Of a DNA stretch of 14,810 nt, positions 12,291 through 14,810 are shown piece by piece. How positions within the stretch are numbered: the first letter of the stretch is position 1; each line of letters opens with the position of its first letter. Source of the stretch: Thermoplasmata archaeon (GTDB taxonomy: Archaea; Thermoplasmatota; Thermoplasmata; Lutacidiplasmatales; UBA184); assembly GCA_030039995.1 (NCBI GenBank), contig JASHUL010000167.1, forward strand, positions 1 to 14,810, given 5' to 3'. The notes beneath the pieces are model-generated. The model ran no database searches. It saw nothing but the letters and a program-made list of their open reading frames with translations, and was not told where the DNA came from. Both the position numbers and the translations under genes were made by a program.

Positions 12291-14033
12291 TTACCAGCCG
12301 ACGGGCGCTCCGCGGTTCTGTTCGTCCAACCACTGTTGGAGGGGCGCGAAGTACTCCAGCAGTCCCTGCGCGTCCATCCGGCGTTCCCCCGTGAGCGCTT
12401 CGAGAGCGTCCGGCCACTCGTGGCTCTGGCCCATCTCCATCATCGCCCGCAACCGCGCTCCGGCGGCGCGCGAGCCGTAGATCGAGGCTCGGTGCAACGG
12501 GCCGGTGTGCCCGGCCTGCTTCGCGAGGGCCCGGTGGAACTGGAACTGGAGGATCGCAGCGAGGAAGTAGCGCATGTACGGGACGTTCGCCGGCACGTGG
12601 TACTTCGCTCCGGCGTCGAACTCCTCTTCCCCGCGGGGCACGGGCGGGGCGACTCCCTGATACTCGGACCGGGTCTCCCACCAGGTGCGGTTGTAGTCCG
12701 CCGGTCCGACCTCGCCGGAGAACACCTTCCATCGCCACCGGTCGACCGCGAGCCCGAACGGCAGGAACGCGACCTTCTGCAGCGCCCGGTCGAGGAGCAG
12801 GCCGACGTCGTCCGCGAACTTCGTCCCGGGGGGAGCGAGTCCGATCTCGGTGAGGTAGTCCGGCGTCACCGAGAGGGCGACCGTGTCGCCGAGCGCTTCG
12901 TGGAACCCGTCGTGGGCGCTGTCGCGGAAGAGGTACGGCTGCCGGGCGTACGCCCGCTGGTAGTAGTTGTGCCCGAGCTCGTGGTGGACCGTGTGAAAGT
13001 CTTCGGCCGTGATCTCGATGCACATCTTGATCCGGATGTCCTCGGCGAAGTCGACGCTCCACGCGCTGGCGTGGCAGACGACCTCCCGGTCGCGGGGCCG
13101 GGTGATCATCGAGCGCTCCCAGAAGGTCGCGGGCAGCGGGTCGAGCCCGAGCGACGTGAAGAACCGTTCGGCGTAGCGCACCATCTCTTCGGGTGGGGTG
13201 TGGCGATCCGTGAGGGCGCGGGTCAGGTCGAAGTGACCTCCGTCGCCCGGCGGGGCGAGGACGGGGTAGACCTTCTCCCAGGACTGGGCCCACATATCGC
13301 CGAGGAGGTGCGCGGGGATGGGGCCGCTCACGGGCACGAGGTCCGCGCCGTACGTCGTCGCGAGCCGTCGCCGCACGTACGCGTGCAGCGACCGATACAG
13401 CGGCCGGACCTGGCCCCAGAGTCGCTCCACCTCGGCCGCGAACTCCTCGGGAGGCATGTCGTACTTCGACCGCCACATCACGCCGGTGTCGGCGAAGCCG
13501 AGCTCGCGCGCGCCCCGGTTCGCGAGCTCGACGTAGCGGGTGAAGCCGGGCCGGATGCCGCGGCCGACGCGATGCCAACCCGACCACGCGTCCTCGAGGA
13601 CCGACGGGTCGCGACTCGTCCAGAGGATCCGGGACAGTGCCTGGACATCCGCCGGGTCCTGGGAGCCGATCGGGACGTGCCGGCCGCGAGCGTACGCTCC
13701 CTGCATCGACGCGACCAGAGAGGTGAGCTCCCGCGACTCGGCCGGGTCCGAGGGGGCGATCATCGGCAGGGCGAGCCGCAGGAGCGAGAGCTTGCGGGTC
13801 TCCTCGGGCGAGGTCCGGTCGGCCGCGAACCGCGTGGACTCCTTGGCGAGTTCGACCGTCGCCTCGATCACGCGCGCGTACGTGCGCGCGGCGAGCGCCT
13901 CGCTGTCGGGGTTGATGTACGTCGCGTAGAGCCAGTCGGCCTGCTGGGCCTCGCAACCCAGCTCCAGGAGACGTGCCTCGGCTTGCTGCAGGAACGCCCC
14001 GACGCCCGAGGAGAGGCCCCCGTTACCGCCCAT
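12291..14033 (-). CDS. M2 family peptidyl-dipeptidase (ACE-like)
   Basis: A 580-aa zinc dipeptidyl carboxypeptidase of family M2, which removes dipeptides from peptide C-termini. The site matches human ACE: zinc ligands His351 and His355 in VHHELGHNYY and Glu379 in DGFHEALGD, 28 residues apart as in ACE (His383 to Glu411). Lys477, His479, Tyr486, Arg488 and Tyr489 in KYHVPANVPYMRY correspond, at a constant offset of 34, to ACE Lys511, His513, Tyr520, Arg522 (chloride ligand) and Tyr523. VVCHASAWSVDF and GDMWAQSWEKVYPVL are other family blocks, and LQFQFHRAL follows. There is no signal peptide, so the enzyme is probably cytoplasmic. The ATG at 14033 is chosen over 14063 because a TATA-like box lies 33 bases upstream of it, where the longer reading would put its own start. 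Confidence 0.95.
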   Translation of the reverse strand: MGGNGGLSSGVGAFLQQAEARLLELGCEAQQADWLYATYINPDSEALAARTYARVIEATVELAKESTRFAADRTSPEETRKLSLLRLALPMIAPSDPAESRELTSLVASMQGAYARGRHVPIGSQDPADVQALSRILWTSRDPSVLEDAWSGWHRVGRGIRPGFTRYVELANRGARELGFADTGVMWRSKYDMPPEEFAAEVERLWGQVRPLYRSLHAYVRRRLATTYGADLVPVSGPIPAHLLGDMWAQSWEKVYPVLAPPGDGGHFDLTRALTDRHTPPEEMVRYAERFFTSLGLDPLPATFWERSMITRPRDREVVCHASAWSVDFAEDIRIKMCIEITAEDFHTVHHELGHNYYQRAYARQPYLFRDSAHDGFHEALGDTVALSVTPDYLTEIGLAPPGTKFADDVGLLLDRALQKVAFLPFGLAVDRWRWKVFSGEVGPADYNRTWWETRSEYQGVAPPVPRGEEEFDAGAKYHVPANVPYMRYFLAAILQFQFHRALAKQAGHTGPLHRASIYGSRAAGARLRAMMEMGQSHEWPDALEALTGERRMDAQGLLEYFAPLQQWLDEQNRGAPVGW

Positions 14034-14060
14034 CGCGCGACCCCCCCGAAGACGGACCTC

Positions 14061-14070
14061 CATAAGTAAC
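14061..14070 (-). promoter_or_regulatory. TATA-like box for the M2 peptidase
   Basis: GTTACTTATG on the minus strand, centred 33 bases before ATG 14033. Confidence 0.5.
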
Positions 14071-14148
14071 GGCCCGCGCGGCGCCGCGCCCGGACTACCG
14101 GTCAGCGGAGTGTCCGCCAACGCTCTCTATCGAGAAGTCACGCCGGAC

Positions 14149-14175
14149 CCCCGAGTTTCCAGTCGAGGCTCGGGG
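14149..14175. promoter_or_regulatory. Inverted repeat next to the TATA box of the small operon
   Basis: CCCCGAG (14149-14155) and CTCGGGG (14169-14175), 13 bases apart, immediately upstream of TTTATGTA. A site for a regulator at the BRE/TATA position is possible. Confidence 0.3.
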
Positions 14176-14183
14176 TTTATGTA
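14176..14183 (+). promoter_or_regulatory. TATA-like box of the small operon
   Basis: TTTATGTA; predicts a start near 14206, about eight bases before the GTG start at 14214. Confidence 0.45.
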
Positions 14184-14191
14184 CGACGGGC

Positions 14192-14222
14192 GTCTGACAC
14201 CCCCTGAGGGACCGTGTCGGAC
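14192..14222. other. Inverted repeat covering the GTG start of the small operon
   Basis: GTCTGACAC (14192-14200) pairs with GTGTCGGAC (14214-14222) with one T-G mismatch (a wobble pair in RNA), across 13 bases that themselves contain CCC/GGG. The right arm begins exactly at the GTG start codon. Since the predicted transcription start is inside the loop, a DNA operator is more likely than an RNA hairpin. Confidence 0.35.
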
Positions 14223-14375
14223 GCCTCCGATTCGCGCGAGATGTTGGCCGCGGCACCCCTTGGGAGCTGGGGCGTCGACGCGATGCGCCTCCCGCTCGCC
14301 GTGATCCCGTGCATGGGACCTCGCTACGACCGGAACGGCTTCCCGACGTACCCGGGCCGGTCCGAGGACGAATGA
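14214..14375 (+). CDS. 53-aa protein of unknown function
   Basis: A short frame from GTG 14214 with G/C-ending codons, ending PRYDRNGFPTYPGRSEDE. No recognised domain, one cysteine, no TM segment. The stop overlaps the next start as ATGA (14372-14375), which indicates translational coupling and supports both ORFs as real. An in-frame ATG at 14241 is an alternative start. It is preceded by a TATA-like box and two inverted repeats. The N-terminus (SDASDSREMLAAAPLG) is polar, so a soluble protein is likely. Confidence 0.55.
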   Translation: MSDASDSREMLAAAPLGSWGVDAMRLPLAVIPCMGPRYDRNGFPTYPGRSEDE

Positions 14376-14599
14376 GCGGCACCCTCCGCAAGCTGGCGAA
14401 TCCTCCTCCGGAACTCAGCCCGCCGACCCCGCCGCCCGAACCCAAGCTTTTCCTCGGTCAGGCGACCCCGCGCGGCTACGGCGTCCGCCCGAAGCTGTCG
14501 CCGGAAGCTGCGGCCGCGTTCGCGACGTACGTCGACTCCGCTCGCGCTCGCGCCGCGATCGAGGGCCGCACCCTCGTCTACACCGTACGGTGGGGTTAG
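14372..14599 (+). CDS. 75-aa proline-rich N-terminus protein of unknown function
   Basis: Starts with ATG inside the ATGA overlap with the upstream 53-aa gene. Residues 9-24 are proline rich (ANPPPELSPPTPPPEP), then KLFLGQATPRGYGVRPKL, then a helix (SPEAAAAFATYVDSARARAA) and a final strand (RTLVYTVRWG). It is an unrecognised soluble protein; the Pro-rich spacer followed by a compact 45-residue part suggests a tethered domain. Its stop overlaps the RNase HI 3' end by four bases in convergent orientation. An in-frame ATG at 14309 would extend it, but it would run over the 53-aa gene, and the ATGA start is better. Confidence 0.65.
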   Translation: MSGTLRKLANPPPELSPPTPPPEPKLFLGQATPRGYGVRPKLSPEAAAAFATYVDSARARAAIEGRTLVYTVRWG

Positions 14600-14810
14600 C
14601 CGGTCGGGTCCGGATCGGACCGCTCCGGGCGCGGGTTCGCATCGCCCGGGGCCTCCCGCGCGGAGCCCGTCGCGGCTCGCAGCCGCTGGGCGATCGGCCG
14701 GTGCTCTTCCAGCGCGAGTTTGGACAGTTCGTCGGCCCGCACGTTCTGTTCCCGCGGGACCCACTCCCACTCGACGGAGGAGAACTCCTTCGCGAGCCGG
14801 CCGAGCCAGT
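14596..14810 (-). CDS. rnhA: Ribonuclease HI, C-terminal part (partial)
   Basis: The 3' end of a type 1 RNase H, which removes the RNA strand of RNA-DNA hybrids; the 5' end lies beyond the window edge. The visible 71 codons contain LAKEFSSVEWEWVPREQN followed by VRADELSKLALEE: the PRxxN-x-x-AD-x-L pattern, in which the Asp is the last catalytic metal ligand of RNase HI. After it the protein continues for about 35 residues of Arg/Pro/Ala-rich sequence with no known function. It is convergent with the 75-aa gene (four-base overlap). Other RNase H-fold proteins are possible, but the spacing fits RNase HI well. Confidence 0.85.
   Translation of the reverse strand, partial: WLGRLAKEFSSVEWEWVPREQNVRADELSKLALEEHRPIAQRLRAATGSAREAPGDANPRPERSDPDPTG

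Noticed and set aside
11731..13956. 741-codon open frame on the minus strand ending with the PH/zinc-ribbon protein
   Set aside because: Only the last 158 codons are real; the upstream part is out of frame with the M2 peptidase and is Arg/Pro rich. ATG 12207 has its own promoter.
12336..14069. 577-codon open frame on the plus strand
   Set aside because: Antisense of the M2 peptidase, which has a complete active site.
1..14810. CRISPR array, tRNA, rRNA, insertion sequence or attachment site
   Set aside because: No regularly spaced repeats, no T-arm-like GTTCGAATC with matching stems, no transposase or integrase motifs seen on either strand. A tRNA scan was not possible by eye for all stretches.

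Overview
The window looks like a very GC-rich archaeal chromosome segment, most likely from Thermoplasmatota; this placement is inference, with no 16S rRNA or other marker gene to test it. Supporting signs are: a crenarchaeal-type single-OB-fold ssDNA-binding protein; many starts with an A/T-rich TATA-like box 25-36 bases upstream and little or no leader; several tiny zinc-ribbon or C2H2 proteins; DUF973-like and DUF4760-like membrane proteins; and a surface protein rich in N-glycosylation sequons. Third codon positions are almost all G or C, which leaves long false open frames on the wrong strand or in the wrong frame. I see no tRNA, rRNA, CRISPR array, transposase or phage gene, and no gene-free stretch over 300 bases.

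Layout. 1-3060: end of an unidentified gene, a GNAT acetyltransferase, a large M3 metallopeptidase, and a convergent two-TM protein. 3123-4991: an SSB (minus), GTP cyclohydrolase II ribA (minus), a divergent 45-aa zinc ribbon, and a phosphinothricin-type acetyltransferase (minus). 5042-6863: a structured non-coding leader region, a double C2H2 zinc finger, a DUF4760-like membrane protein and a DUF429 RNase H-fold protein. 6864-9002: a gap with a strong hairpin, a secreted or anchored sequon-rich protein, a divergent unknown gene, and a six-TM DUF973-like protein. 9021-10916: a GyrI-like protein with a palindromic operator candidate, then a minus-strand cluster of an 86-aa helical protein, a proline-rich leader ORF and a cytoplasmic HtrA/Deg protease. 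11106-14033: a winged-helix protein, a PH/GRAM-like plus zinc-ribbon protein, and a complete ACE-type M2 peptidase. 14149-14810: a two-gene operon of small unknown proteins behind two inverted repeats, then the 3' end of RNase HI.

How the genes may work together. No single pathway is obvious. The strongest theme is peptide and protein turnover inside the cell: M3 oligopeptidase, M2 dipeptidyl carboxypeptidase and an HtrA protease, none with a visible signal peptide. ribA supplies the first step of riboflavin synthesis; SSB and RNase HI belong to DNA metabolism. The rest are small regulators and membrane proteins typical of archaeal housekeeping and accessory chromosome.

I did not find a clear new defence or mobile system. 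The places most worth checking are the htrA leader ORF with its run of seven G, the small operon at 14214-14599 whose start codon lies in an inverted repeat, the operator-like repeats before the GyrI-like and winged-helix genes, and the archaeal M2 peptidase with a fully conserved ACE active site.
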